From: Pseudomonas sp. MAG733B
GTDB lineage: Bacteria; Pseudomonadota; Gammaproteobacteria; Pseudomonadales; Pseudomonadaceae
Length of the DNA stretch: 64,000 nucleotides
NCBI RefSeq assembly: GCF_036884845.1
Contig: NZ_CP145732.1
Coordinates: 5,890,001-5,954,000 of the forward strand
Direction of reading: 5' to 3'
A program made the translations under genes and the position numbers. Under the pieces are notes generated by a model. It was not told where the DNA came from, did no database searches, and saw only the letters and a list, made by a program, of their open reading frames with translations. Positions 12,459 to 22,367 of this stretch are shown here, one piece after another. Numbering within the stretch: position 1 is the stretch's first letter; each line of letters starts with the position of its first letter.

Positions 12459-13450
12459 GTCGCGGGATTCTGCTGTTGATCGGCCTGCTCGCCGCGGTGC
12501 TGATTCCCTGGCTGTTGGGCGGGAGCGAAACCTGGTCGCGGTTGAACAGCTTTCCACTGAGTTGGCTGCTGGTCATGTTCGGCATGATCCTCCTGTGCTG
12601 GGTGGTGAACACCCTGCGCCTGCGCCTGTTGCTGGGGGATCAGCGCGACAGGCTCAGCCCGGTCAAAAGCCTCGGCGTGGTGATGGCCGCCGAATTTGCC
12701 TACTGCGCCACCCCCGGCGGCAGCGGCGGGCCACTGACCATCATGGCGTTACTGGCGCGTAACGGTGTGCGTCCGGCCCGGGGCAGCGCCGTGTTCGCCA
12801 TGGACCAGCTCAGCGATTTGTTGTTCTTCCTCTGCGCACTCTGCGGGATTCTGATTTATGCGTTGTTCCAGCACCTCAGCCAGCGCATGGAGTGGCTGCT
12901 GATCGTCAGTGCCGTCTCGATGTTCGGCGGCCTGGTCTGTTGCGTGGTGGTGGCCCGTTACCACCGCTTGCTGATCCGCTTGAGTGGTCGGTTACTGGCT
13001 CGGCTCAACGTCCAGTCTGCGACACGGGTTCGCTGGGCGCGAAAACTCCTGCATTTTCTGGCGGCATTTACCGACACGCTGAAGCTGCCCTTTCAGACAT
13101 TGATCACGGTGTTTGCCCTGACTTGCCTGCACTGGATCTTGCGTTACAGCGTGTTGTATCTGGCGCTGCGCGGGCTGGGGGCGGATTTGCAGTGGGCCTG
13201 GAGTTTTCTGATCCAGATGCTTTCACTGAGTGCGGGGCAATTCAGTCTGTTACCGGGCGGGGCCGGGGCGGCGGAATTGACGTCGGCAGCGCTGTTGGCG
13301 CCCATGGTGGGGAAATCTACCGCGGCGGCGGCGATTTTGATCTGGCGAGCGGTGACTTATTACTTCTATCTGTTGGTCGGCGGGCCGGTGTTCCTGTTGA
13401 TGCTCGGACGTCCGTTGCTCAAGAAGCTGATGAAGCTCAAGCAGGCTTAG
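12455..13450 (+). CDS. UPF0104 / lysylphosphatidylglycerol-synthase-TM-like integral membrane protein
   Basis: A 331-residue polytopic protein with about eight hydrophobic segments (starting at residues 4, 33, 110, 145, 205, 240 and 285 approximately). It shows the family signature AAEFAYCATPGGSGGP at about 75-90 and LLPGGAGAAELTSAALL at about 265-281. The family includes the flippase part of MprF and YbhN-like proteins. It overlaps the DUF2334 gene by ATGA and ends 14 bases inside the 3' end of a small convergent gene. A lipid or glycolipid transport role beside the glycosyltransferase is plausible but unproven. Confidence 0.8.
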   Translation: MSRGILLLIGLLAAVLIPWLLGGSETWSRLNSFPLSWLLVMFGMILLCWVVNTLRLRLLLGDQRDRLSPVKSLGVVMAAEFAYCATPGGSGGPLTIMALLARNGVRPARGSAVFAMDQLSDLLFFLCALCGILIYALFQHLSQRMEWLLIVSAVSMFGGLVCCVVVARYHRLLIRLSGRLLARLNVQSATRVRWARKLLHFLAAFTDTLKLPFQTLITVFALTCLHWILRYSVLYLALRGLGADLQWAWSFLIQMLSLSAGQFSLLPGGAGAAELTSAALLAPMVGKSTAAAAILIWRAVTYYFYLLVGGPVFLLMLGRPLLKKLMKLKQA

Positions 13451-13613
13451 GTGGGTTTTCAGGTTTTTGCTGCAACTGCTCCCACAACTCGGCCGCTCCC
13501 GGAAACTCCGTGCCATCTTCCGGGCTCATGTCATCAGGGTCGTATCGGCTCAGGCAACCTTCGCCCAATGTGGCGGGCGCCTTGGAAGTGGCTTTGTCCA
13601 GTGGGTCAGCCAT
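13437..13613 (-). CDS. small acidic conserved hypothetical protein
   Basis: A 58-residue polar, proline-rich protein (MADPLDKATSK at the start, DPDDMSPEDGTEFPG in the middle) with no membrane segment and no recognised domain. ATG at 13613 is chosen because GAGG lies 8 bases upstream; an ATG two codons earlier is too close. Its last codons overlap the last 14 bases of the convergent UPF0104 gene. It lies downstream of purU, but a terminator separates them. I believe similar short proteins occur in other pseudomonads at this site; function unknown. Confidence 0.6.
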   Translation of the reverse strand: MADPLDKATSKAPATLGEGCLSRYDPDDMSPEDGTEFPGAAELWEQLQQKPENPPKPA

Positions 13614-13630
13614 GCTCATATCCTCAGTGC

Positions 13631-13667
13631 AAAAAAAGGGCCTGCAGCGATTGAACGCCCAGGCCCT
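13631..13667 (-). terminator. intrinsic terminator of purU
   Basis: On the minus strand the stem AGGGCCTG / CAGGCCCT (arms 13660-13667 and 13637-13644) with a 15-base loop is followed by a run of seven T. It is 28 bases past the purU stop. Confidence 0.85.
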
Positions 13668-13694
13668 TCGAATTTCAACCGTGTCTTGCGCTGA

Positions 13695-14543
<849 letters not shown>

Positions 14544-14805
14544 GAGGGGGAAACTCCAGAACTTCGCAAAGGCCGCCATTCTAGCGATTACGCAGCAAAA
14601 CTGCAGTATTGATGACGTACTGTCTCGCCCGATGGCTACCGACAAGGCTCCCGGCAGCACACAAGCCTCACGCAGCGGCAGTGAAGTTAGCCATCTACAA
14701 GCACTGGTTTGTAAATATCTGTAGCGCACGCTTCGAACTATTTAACAGCACATCCAATGTCCGCCGAATTCATCGCAATTTAATTAAATAAACCCCGGTT
14801 AAATG

Positions 14806-14834
14806 TTTACTTGATGAAACACCCTGACTATTAT
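14806..14834 (+). promoter_or_regulatory. candidate sigma-70 promoter of mvaT
   Basis: TTTACT (14806-14811) and TATTAT (14829-14834) are 17 bases apart, 48 bases before the mvaT start, in an AT-rich part of the 338-base purU-mvaT gap. The rest of that gap shows no gene. The AT-rich stretch at 14745-14795 could itself be an MvaT binding site (autoregulation), which is inference. Confidence 0.5.
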
Positions 14835-14881
14835 TGCCGCACTGTCCCCTGCCATCCCGCGTCCTACATAAGGTAGTAACC

Positions 14882-15259
14882 ATGTCCTTGATCAACGAAT
14901 ACCGTGCCACCGAAGAAGCTATCAAAGAGCTGCAAGCCCGTTTGAAGAACCTGTCCCAAGACGACAAACTGCAAACCGAGCTGGAATTCGAAGGCAAACT
15001 GCGCACCCTGATGGGCGAATACTCCAAGTCCCTGCGTGACATCATTGCTTTGCTGGATCCGGAATCCAAAACCAAGGCACCACGCGGCGGCGCAGTAAAA
15101 ACTACCGGCACCAAGCGCGCTCGCAAAGTTAAACAATACAAAAACCCGCACAACGGCGAAGTCATCGAAACCAAAGGTGGCAACCACAAGACTCTGAAAG
15201 AGTGGAAAGCCAAGTGGGGCGGTGACGTGGTTGAAGGCTGGGCTACCCTGCTGGGCTAA
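14882..15259 (+). CDS. mvaT: H-NS-family xenogeneic silencer MvaT
   Basis: A 125-residue nucleoid protein. The N-terminal half (about 1-65) is a helical oligomerisation region beginning MSLINEYRATEEAIKELQ. A basic linker (KRARKVKQYKNP) leads to the C-terminal DNA-binding domain with NPHNGEVIETKGGNHKTL, the region carrying the AT-hook-like contacts. It is the pseudomonad functional analogue of H-NS, silencing AT-rich genes and influencing biofilm and phase-variable loci. ATG at 14882 follows an AAGGTAGT box; it ends in a strong terminator. The paralogue MvaV is similar, but the position between purU and sbcB fits mvaT. Confidence 0.93.
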   Translation: MSLINEYRATEEAIKELQARLKNLSQDDKLQTELEFEGKLRTLMGEYSKSLRDIIALLDPESKTKAPRGGAVKTTGTKRARKVKQYKNPHNGEVIETKGGNHKTLKEWKAKWGGDVVEGWATLLG

Positions 15260-15298
15260 GCCGCAGCGCTTGTCGCGGATAGATCTGCGACAAAAAAT

Positions 15299-15326
15299 AA
15301 CGCCAGCATAACGCTGGCGTTTTTTT
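15299..15326 (+). terminator. intrinsic terminator of mvaT
   Basis: AACGCCAGC and GCTGGCGTT flank a 4-5 base loop and are followed by seven T, 40 bases after the mvaT stop. Confidence 0.9.
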
Positions 15327-15360
15327 ATGCCCGGAGTTCACCTGGCGTTCATGTTCGAAT

Positions 15361-16791
15361 TCAAAGATTCAAACGTTTGCGTAATCCCTGGACATGTTCC
15401 TGCCATTGATTGAGCACCTCTTGCTGAAACGGCGTCGCAGTAAGCGCCCATTCGGCTTCGGCCTCTACAAAACTTTCCAGGGTATTCGGCGCCCCCCACT
15501 CAGGTGTCGTCAAACGTTTCTGACAGAATATTCGCCAGCGTTCTTGCTCTTCCTGGTTCAAGGTGTCGGGAAAGTTACGTGCGCGATATCGAAACAATAA
15601 TTCCGGCAAGCGTTCATCATCGAAAGGCCACTGCTCTTGTGCTAATTGCACCGGGTCGACGCTGCGGACTTGTTCACATAGTCGTCGATCACGGTCACCG
15701 ATAAAACCATCGTATAACTGTTGTTCAGGGTCTTGGCTGACAGAAAAATCCTCACTGGCGTAAATAGCCGAAACTTTATCCTGCCAGACTTTCTGCGCGT
15801 CACTTAGCCGCAGTGCACGCTGCTGATACAGCGCCATATCCAGACCCAGACGTTGCTGATCTTGCGGGCGAAGTACCGACAGCGGTGCCACTACCGGACA
15901 TTTATTGATGTGGATGAGCTTCAGCGGCACCGGCAACTCACCCTCGGCCAGATCATCGCGGCGGGTGTACAGGCGCTGACGCAAGGCTTCGGCGTCCAGA
16001 TCAAGCAAGCCCTGGGGATCAAGATGCAGGTCACAGACAATCAATGCATTCTTGTTGCGTGGGTGCCACGCCAACGGCAATACCACGCCGACAAAGTTGC
16101 GCGCCGCAGAAAAACGTCCGGACACATGCACCATCGGTTGCAGCAGGCGAATCTGGTCCAGCACCTTCTGTTTACTGCGTAGCTGAAACAGCCAGTCATA
16201 CAGCTTCGGCTGCTTTTCCCGGAGCAAACGCGCCAGGGCGATGGTGGCGCGCACGTCCGACAGCGCTTCGTGGGCATTGCCATGATCGATGCCGTTGGCG
16301 GCGGTCAGGCGTTCGAGCTTGAGCGTCACCTGACCCTCATCGTTAGTCGGCCAAACGATGCCATCGGGACGCAAGGCATACGCGGCGCGGACCACATCGA
16401 TCAGATCCCAGCGACTGTTACCGCCCTGCCATTCCCTTGCGTAAGGGTCAAAAAAGTTGCGGTACAGGCTGTAGCGCGTCATCTCGTCATCGAAACGCAA
16501 GGTGTTGTAACCGGCGCCACAGGTGCCGGGAGTTGCCAGTTGCGCATGCACCCGGGTCATGAAATCGGCTTCGCTCATACCGAGTTCTGCCAGTTGGCCT
16601 GGGGTAATGCCGGTGATCGCACAGGCTGCCGGGTGCGGCAGGATGTCGTCACTGGGCTGGCAAAAGAGGTTGACCGGCTCGTCTATTTCATTGAGATCGA
16701 AGTCAGTACGCAGCCCCGCCATTTGCAGTGGGCGATCGCAACGGGGGTTGATGCCCGTCGTTTCATAGTCGTACCAGAAGATGGAGGTCAC
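15361..16791 (-). CDS. sbcB: exodeoxyribonuclease I (SbcB)
   Basis: A 476-residue DEDD-family 3'-5' single-strand exonuclease used in mismatch repair and in limiting recombination. The first exonuclease motif is FWYDYETTG, with Asp8 and Glu10; later acidic motifs appear as GYNTLRFDDE and AHEALSDVRATIALA. The C-terminal extended SH3-like and helical regions fill the rest, and the length matches the family. The start is GTG at 16791, with AGGAA upstream. Confidence 0.95.
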   Translation of the reverse strand: MTSIFWYDYETTGINPRCDRPLQMAGLRTDFDLNEIDEPVNLFCQPSDDILPHPAACAITGITPGQLAELGMSEADFMTRVHAQLATPGTCGAGYNTLRFDDEMTRYSLYRNFFDPYAREWQGGNSRWDLIDVVRAAYALRPDGIVWPTNDEGQVTLKLERLTAANGIDHGNAHEALSDVRATIALARLLREKQPKLYDWLFQLRSKQKVLDQIRLLQPMVHVSGRFSAARNFVGVVLPLAWHPRNKNALIVCDLHLDPQGLLDLDAEALRQRLYTRRDDLAEGELPVPLKLIHINKCPVVAPLSVLRPQDQQRLGLDMALYQQRALRLSDAQKVWQDKVSAIYASEDFSVSQDPEQQLYDGFIGDRDRRLCEQVRSVDPVQLAQEQWPFDDERLPELLFRYRARNFPDTLNQEEQERWRIFCQKRLTTPEWGAPNTLESFVEAEAEWALTATPFQQEVLNQWQEHVQGLRKRLNL

Positions 16792-16975
16792 AGGCGTTTC
16801 CTGAACTGAAGATCGACGAAGTCTAGGCGTTCATGTCCCGCTCCGGCCAGCAATCTTGTGATTCAAACATCTCTGGTTACTCACCGTGCAATACATAGTT
16901 ATGTCGTTCCCCCCGACGAGGCTGCTAGCATCGGGTGACGAGACATCCCGATCAGGCCACATCATCAGGTTGCCC

Positions 16976-17701
16976 ATGCTCGAGACCACAGCACTGCCAA
17001 GGAAAGCGACGCTGTCCCCGCCACTGGATACGCGGTATCAGGTCGAAACGCCGGAAGGCATCGATTTGCCTCTGCGCCCGGCCGGGTTGATGGTTCGTGC
17101 ATTGGCGTTCGCCATCGATCTGGCGCTGCGCGGACTGATCCTCGGCCTGCTGTTCATTGTGTTGGCGATGCTAGGGAAACTTGGCGCGGGGCTGGGTTCG
17201 TTGCTGATCTTCGGCGTCAGCTGGTGGTACATGGTGCTGTTCGAAGTCCTCAACCAGGGCCGCTCGCCGGGCAAGCAGTGGATGGGCTTGCGGGTGGTGC
17301 AAGACGACGGCACACCGATTGGCTGGTCCGCGTCGTTGCTGCGAAACCTGTTGCGCTTCGTCGACCTGCTGCCGTTCGGCTACTTCCTCGGGGCCATCAG
17401 TTGCCTGCAACATCCCAGCTTCAAGCGCCTCGGCGACATCGCCGCCGGCACGCTGGTGATCTATCGCGAACAACCGCTCACCCGCCCGCAACTACCGCCC
17501 GCCCAACCGCGTCGCCCGGCATTTACCCTGACCCTGACCGAGCAACGCGCCATCCTCGGTTTCGCCGAGCGCCAGGCTGAACTCTCCCCCGCCAGGGTCA
17601 ATGAACTGGCATCGATCCTTGCTCAACCGTTGCAGGTTCCGGCGCCACACGCCGTGGCCGAACTCAACGGCATCGCCCACGGCCTGTTGGGGCCGGCATG
17701 A
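16976..17701 (+). CDS. RDD-family membrane protein
   Basis: A 241-residue protein with an RDD domain: the Arg in LMVRALAFAIDLALR and the Asp in the same helix give the family name, followed by two further hydrophobic helices (about 50-75 and 80-95) and SPGKQWMGLRVV. The C-terminal 70 residues are a soluble tail. It is the first gene of a six-gene overlapping operon that ends with MoxR and DUF58 and shares an ATGA overlap with the next gene. RDD proteins can be transporters or scaffold subunits; the role here is unknown. The ATG at 16976 is chosen as the hydrophilic leader upstream has no support. Confidence 0.8.
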   Translation: MLETTALPRKATLSPPLDTRYQVETPEGIDLPLRPAGLMVRALAFAIDLALRGLILGLLFIVLAMLGKLGAGLGSLLIFGVSWWYMVLFEVLNQGRSPGKQWMGLRVVQDDGTPIGWSASLLRNLLRFVDLLPFGYFLGAISCLQHPSFKRLGDIAAGTLVIYREQPLTRPQLPPAQPRRPAFTLTLTEQRAILGFAERQAELSPARVNELASILAQPLQVPAPHAVAELNGIAHGLLGPA

Positions 17702-18675
17702 AGCAAGGTCTTTTCGAACATCGGCACATGGCCGAATGGGAGCAATTCTCCATGCTCTTGGAGAGACTGGAGCGGAACAAGGACGCCACGGGTGTCGACA
17801 GTTTTCCCGGCGACTACCGGCGCATTTGCCAACACTTGGCGTTGGCTCGCGAACGCGGCTACAGCAGTTTTCTCATCGACTCATTGCAGCAGCAAGTCCT
17901 GCGCGGGCATCAACAGCTCTATCGGCATCGCAGCCGATTGGGCGCCAACATGCTGGCTTTCATCCTCGCGGATTTCCCGCGACTGGTGCGCGAACAGTGG
18001 CGCTTCGTACTCGCCGCCTGCCTGATGTTTTTCGGCAGCCTGATCGGTTTTGCCTTGCTGGTCTATCTGTTCCCGGACCTGATCTACAACCTGCTCCCGG
18101 CCGAACAGGTCAGTGAACTGCAGAGCATGTACGACCCGCAGGCCGGTCACCTCGGGCGCTCGGCGGAGCGAGCAGCCAGTGAAGACTGGGTGATGTTCGG
18201 CTACTACATCATGCATAACATCGGGATCGCCTTTCAGACCTTCGCCAGCGGTTTGCTGTTTGGCCTGGGCAGTGCGTTTTTCCTGTTCTTCAACGGTTTG
18301 ACGATCGGCGCGGTGGCCGGGCATCTGACGCAGATCGGCTACGGGCAAACCTTCTGGTCCTTCGTGATCGGCCATGGCGCCTTCGAACTGACCGCCATTG
18401 CCCTGGCCGGAGCCGCCGGCCTGCAATTGGGTTGGGCATTGATCGCACCGGGACGCCTGCCGCGTGCCGAAGCCTTACGTCTGGCGGCGCGAAAAAGTGT
18501 GTTGCTGATTTGCGGGGTCATGCTGTTTCTACTGATTGCCGCGTTTATCGAAGCCTATTGGTCGTCAATGACGGCACCGACACCCATGACCAAGTATCTG
18601 GTGGGCGCGCTGCTCTGGCTGTCGGTCGCGGCATATCTGCTATTTGCCGGACGGGTGCGCCATGCGCCTGAGTGA
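17698..18675 (+). CDS. SpoIIM-like stage II sporulation protein M family membrane protein (DUF95)
   Basis: A 325-residue integral membrane protein. A soluble N-terminal helical part (1-100) precedes about five hydrophobic segments near 100-125, 180-200, 205-235, 265-290 and 300-318. The central FNGLTIGAVAGHLTQIG and FVIGHGAFELTAI match the SpoIIM/DUF95 core. In Bacillus SpoIIM works with the cell-wall hydrolases SpoIID and SpoIIP during engulfment, but this organism does not sporulate and the homologue belongs to a MoxR operon. It overlaps both neighbours. Confidence 0.82.
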   Translation: MKQGLFEHRHMAEWEQFSMLLERLERNKDATGVDSFPGDYRRICQHLALARERGYSSFLIDSLQQQVLRGHQQLYRHRSRLGANMLAFILADFPRLVREQWRFVLAACLMFFGSLIGFALLVYLFPDLIYNLLPAEQVSELQSMYDPQAGHLGRSAERAASEDWVMFGYYIMHNIGIAFQTFASGLLFGLGSAFFLFFNGLTIGAVAGHLTQIGYGQTFWSFVIGHGAFELTAIALAGAAGLQLGWALIAPGRLPRAEALRLAARKSVLLICGVMLFLLIAAFIEAYWSSMTAPTPMTKYLVGALLWLSVAAYLLFAGRVRHAPE

Positions 18676-20206
18676 CGCCAGCGTAGTGATCCGCCCGCGC
18701 CCGACCTGGGAAGCCATGGACCTCGGGGTACTCTTGAGCCAGCGTCATCGGCGCCTGCTGATGACCAGTTGGGCCATCGTGACCTTGCCGTTTTTTGCGC
18801 TGTTGACCTGGCTGCTGTGGGAATCACCGTCCGTCGCGGTGTTCATCTTCTGGTGGTTGAAACCGGCCTTCGAACGCCTGCCGCTGTACATCCTGTCCAA
18901 GGCCATGTTTGGTGAAACACCCACGCTGAAACAGGCGCTTGTGCAATGGCCGCGGTTGCTCAAGCCGCAACTGCTGGCCAGCCTGACCTGGCGGCGCTTC
19001 AGCATGAGCCGCAGTTTCCTGCTGCCGGTGGTGCAACTCGAAGGCCTGAGCGGTGAGGCGCGCCAGCAGCGAATGCAGGTGTTGTTGCAGCGGGACGCTG
19101 GCGCGGCGCGGTGGCTGACGCTGATTGGCGTGCACCTGGAAACCGCGCTGTGGATCGGCTTGATGGTGCTGTTCTATCTACTGCTGCCGCAAGAGGTGGC
19201 CCTCGACTGGAGCTGGCAGTCGCTGATGACCGCCGCCACTCAGGACTGGCGCTGGCTGGAACACCTGACCAACGTCTTTTATGCCCTGGTGCTGGTGGTT
19301 TGGGAGCCGATCTACGTGGCCTGCGGCTTCAGCCTTTATTTGAACCGGCGCACGGTGCTTGAGGCCTGGGACATCGAGCTGGTGTTTCGCCGCATGCGCC
19401 AGCGTTTGAACAGCACCACCATTGCGCTGCTGCTGGCGGCGATTCTGTTGCTGCCGTCCACGCCAAGTGTCTGGGCCGCCGAACCGGTGATTACCCCTGA
19501 CAGCCCGCGCTTGCTGGAACAGCCACTGACCAGCCAGGCGTCCCGGGACAGCATCAAGGCGATCCTCGATCAGCCACCGTTCAGCAACAAGGAAACCGTC
19601 ACCCGCTATCGATTCGGCGAGGACAAAGCCACCGCCCAAACCCCGGACGACGACAAGATCCCGCAGTGGCTCAAGGCGCTGTTCGAACTGTTTGACAGTC
19701 AACGTTTCGGTGCCGTGGCCACGCTGATCGAGGTCTTGCTGTGGAGCACCGTGATCGGCGCCATCGGTCTGTTGATCTGGCGTTATCGCGACTGGCTGCA
19801 AACCTTCGTCAGCCGTCGCCCAGGCCCGGGCAAAAAAGCCTCGCGACCGATGCCGCAACAGGCGTTCGGCCTGGACCTCAACCGCGAAACCTTGCCCGCC
19901 GACATCGCCGCCAGCGCTGAAAGTCTGTGGCAGACCCATCCACGCGAAGCGCTCGGATTACTCTATCGCGCCCTGCTCAGCCACTTGCTGCACGACTTCG
20001 ACCTCACCTTGAAAGCCGCCGATACCGAAGGCCAGGTGCTGGAACGGGTCGAGCAACTGCAACAACCGGCCTTGCTGGCCTTCAGCCGAAACCTGACCGG
20101 GCACTGGCAGAACATGGCCTACGGGCATCGTTTGCCGCCGGCGCATTCGCAGCAGGAACTGTGCAACGGCTGGCGAGCCTTGTTCGGTCCGGGAGCGGCG
20201 CATTGA
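18662..20206 (+). CDS. DUF4129-containing membrane protein
   Basis: A 514-residue protein with several hydrophobic segments (near residues 38-60, 160-185, 200-225, 255-275 and 355-375). A long periplasmic loop lies between the last two, and a cytoplasmic C-terminal DUF4129 domain (about 420-510: DIAASAESLWQTHPREALGLL). DUF4129 domains are typically found beside MoxR and transglutaminase-like genes. The start at 18662 overlaps the previous gene by 14 bases; the stop overlaps the next gene's TTG start. It is probably a scaffold in a membrane complex with the RDD and SpoIIM-like proteins (inference from gene coupling). Confidence 0.75.
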   Translation: MRLSDASVVIRPRPTWEAMDLGVLLSQRHRRLLMTSWAIVTLPFFALLTWLLWESPSVAVFIFWWLKPAFERLPLYILSKAMFGETPTLKQALVQWPRLLKPQLLASLTWRRFSMSRSFLLPVVQLEGLSGEARQQRMQVLLQRDAGAARWLTLIGVHLETALWIGLMVLFYLLLPQEVALDWSWQSLMTAATQDWRWLEHLTNVFYALVLVVWEPIYVACGFSLYLNRRTVLEAWDIELVFRRMRQRLNSTTIALLLAAILLLPSTPSVWAAEPVITPDSPRLLEQPLTSQASRDSIKAILDQPPFSNKETVTRYRFGEDKATAQTPDDDKIPQWLKALFELFDSQRFGAVATLIEVLLWSTVIGAIGLLIWRYRDWLQTFVSRRPGPGKKASRPMPQQAFGLDLNRETLPADIAASAESLWQTHPREALGLLYRALLSHLLHDFDLTLKAADTEGQVLERVEQLQQPALLAFSRNLTGHWQNMAYGHRLPPAHSQQELCNGWRALFGPGAAH

Positions 20207-21369
20207 ACCGGCGCGCCTGGCCGGTGGTGCTCGGCATTTCAATCGCCGTGCTGCTGGCCGCATTGAGCGTTTATCTGTATCTGAAGGCTACACCCTACCA
20301 CGCCGAAATCGATCACGGCCCCGCCCCCGAAGCGCAGGCCAATCCATACCTGGCCGCCGAACACTTCCTGCGCAAGCAGGGCCTGGCCGTCAGCCATGCC
20401 AACGGCCTCGATATCCTACCCAGTCTGGATCCGCACCAGCACAGCCTGTTGTTGCTGGGGGATCGCCACAACATGACGCCACGGCAAATTGATCAAGTGA
20501 TGAACTGGACCCGCGCTGGCGGGCGCCTGCTGTTTGTCGCCCAATCGCTGTGGGATGAAAAGACCGGGCAAAGCAATGACCTGCTGCTCGACCGGGTACA
20601 ACTGCACCAATCCTTGAGCAAAGACCTCAAGGATCCACCGGCGGGTGTCGACAACGATCCCTACCCGAAACTGACCAAGCTGTACCTGGAGAACGAGGAC
20701 GCGCCGGCCTACGCCAGCTTCGATACCGCGTTCCATCTCGAAGACCCGAAAAACCTGGCCCAGGCCTGGGCCAACAGCGGCAAGGCCACGCACATGATGC
20801 AGCTCAACCACGGGCTCGGTTCGATCATCGTGGTGACCGATGCCGACCTGTGGAAAACTTCGGTGATCGACCAGTACGACAACGCCTGGCTGCTCTGGTA
20901 CTTGACGGCGGACACCAGCGTGACACTGCTGTACGACACCGATCACGACAGCCTGTGGACATTGGTGGTGCGCCATTTCCCCCAGGCACTGGTCGCGTTG
21001 ATTGCACTGATCGGCCTGGTGCTGTGGCATGTCGGTGTGCGCCACGGGCCATTGCAGGAACCGCCGCCGAAAGCACGCCGGCAATTGCAGGAGCATCTGC
21101 GCGCGACTGCCGATTTCATGTTGCGGCGCAACGGTCAGCACAGCCTGCTGCAATCGCTGCAACAAGACATTCTGCGCCGGGTCCGACGACGTCATCCCGG
21201 TTATGACCAACTCGGCGTCGCCGAACAATGGCTGGTGCTTGCGCGCCTGACCGGCCAACCCACACGCGCAATCAGCCAGGCCATGAGCCCGCGACCGAAG
21301 CAGCGACTGTCCAGCGCTGAGTTCAGCCGTCAGGTCGCCCATCTGCAAACCTTGAGGAACGCCTTATGA
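20203..21369 (+). CDS. DUF4350-containing membrane protein
   Basis: A 388-residue protein. A TM segment at about 7-27 is followed by a soluble domain with Rossmann-like strands (SLLLLGDRHNMTPRQIDQVM, GGRLLFVAQSLWD), then a second TM near 250-270 and a soluble tail. This arrangement fits DUF4350. The start is TTG at 20203, overlapping the preceding TGA as TTGA, with GGGAG 7 bases upstream; no ATG is suitable. It is coupled to moxR by ATGA. The ligand, if any, is unknown. Confidence 0.75.
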   Translation: MNRRAWPVVLGISIAVLLAALSVYLYLKATPYHAEIDHGPAPEAQANPYLAAEHFLRKQGLAVSHANGLDILPSLDPHQHSLLLLGDRHNMTPRQIDQVMNWTRAGGRLLFVAQSLWDEKTGQSNDLLLDRVQLHQSLSKDLKDPPAGVDNDPYPKLTKLYLENEDAPAYASFDTAFHLEDPKNLAQAWANSGKATHMMQLNHGLGSIIVVTDADLWKTSVIDQYDNAWLLWYLTADTSVTLLYDTDHDSLWTLVVRHFPQALVALIALIGLVLWHVGVRHGPLQEPPPKARRQLQEHLRATADFMLRRNGQHSLLQSLQQDILRRVRRRHPGYDQLGVAEQWLVLARLTGQPTRAISQAMSPRPKQRLSSAEFSRQVAHLQTLRNAL

Positions 21370-22367
21370 GTGAAGCGATCGAGCCCGACGCTCCCAGCCA
21401 TGCCGCGCAGCAACGCCAGCGCGCCAGTCAGTTGGCGCAAGCGATACGCGGCGAACTGCAAAAAGCCGTGATCGGCCAGAACACGGTCATCGACGATGTG
21501 CTCACGGCATTGATTGCCGGTGGCCATGTGCTGCTCGAAGGTGTGCCGGGACTGGGCAAGACCTTGCTGGTGCGGGCGCTGGCCCGCTGCTTCGGTGGCG
21601 AATTCGCGCGCATCCAGTTCACCCCTGACCTGATGCCCAGCGACGTCACCGGACATGCGGTGTACGACTTGCAGACCGAGCAATTCAAACTGCGCAAAGG
21701 GCCGCTGTTCACCAATCTGTTGCTGGCCGACGAGATCAATCGCGCCCCGGCGAAAACCCAGGCTGCGTTGCTCGAAGCCATGCAGGAACGGCAAGTCACC
21801 CTTGAGGGACGCGCCCTGCCCATTGCGCAACCGTTCATGGTGCTCGCCACGCAAAACCCCATCGAACAGGAAGGCACTTACCCGCTGCCGGAAGCCGAGC
21901 TGGATCGCTTCATGCTCAAGGTGCGCATGGACTACCCCGACGCCGAGCAGGAATTGAACATGGTGCGTCAGGTCAGTCGCTCGACCCGTGCCGACATGCT
22001 CGATGTGCAGCCGCTGCGCACGGTGTTGCAGGCCAAGGATGTGCTGGCCTTGCAACGTATCGCCAGTGATTTGCCGCTGGATGATCAGGTGCTCGATTAC
22101 GCCGTTCGCCTGGCTCGCACCACCCGCAGCTGGCCGGGCCTGACCCTCGGTGCCGGGCCTCGGGCTTCCATTGCGCTGGTACGTTGCGCGCGGGCGCGGG
22201 CCTTGTTGCGCGGTGGCGAGTTCGTGGTTCCGGATGACATAAAAGGCTGCGCGCTGGCGGTGCTGCGTCATCGCGTGCGCATCGCGCCGGAACTCGATAT
22301 CGAAGGGCTGGAGGTCGATCAGGTGCTGCGGCAATTACTCGATCAAGTCGCGGCGCCGCGCCTGTGA
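21366..22367 (+). CDS. MoxR-family AAA+ ATPase
   Basis: A 333-residue AAA+ ATPase with Walker A GVPGLGKT at 59-66, Walker B LLLADEINRAPAKTQ at about 119-133, sensor 1 VLATQNPIEQEGTYPLP and the sensor 2 helical domain. MoxR ATPases act as chaperones that insert metals or mature protein complexes, usually with a VWA or DUF58 partner encoded next to them. Here the partner is the following DUF58 gene, which it overlaps at GTGA. Confidence 0.92.
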   Translation: MSEAIEPDAPSHAAQQRQRASQLAQAIRGELQKAVIGQNTVIDDVLTALIAGGHVLLEGVPGLGKTLLVRALARCFGGEFARIQFTPDLMPSDVTGHAVYDLQTEQFKLRKGPLFTNLLLADEINRAPAKTQAALLEAMQERQVTLEGRALPIAQPFMVLATQNPIEQEGTYPLPEAELDRFMLKVRMDYPDAEQELNMVRQVSRSTRADMLDVQPLRTVLQAKDVLALQRIASDLPLDDQVLDYAVRLARTTRSWPGLTLGAGPRASIALVRCARARALLRGGEFVVPDDIKGCALAVLRHRVRIAPELDIEGLEVDQVLRQLLDQVAAPRL

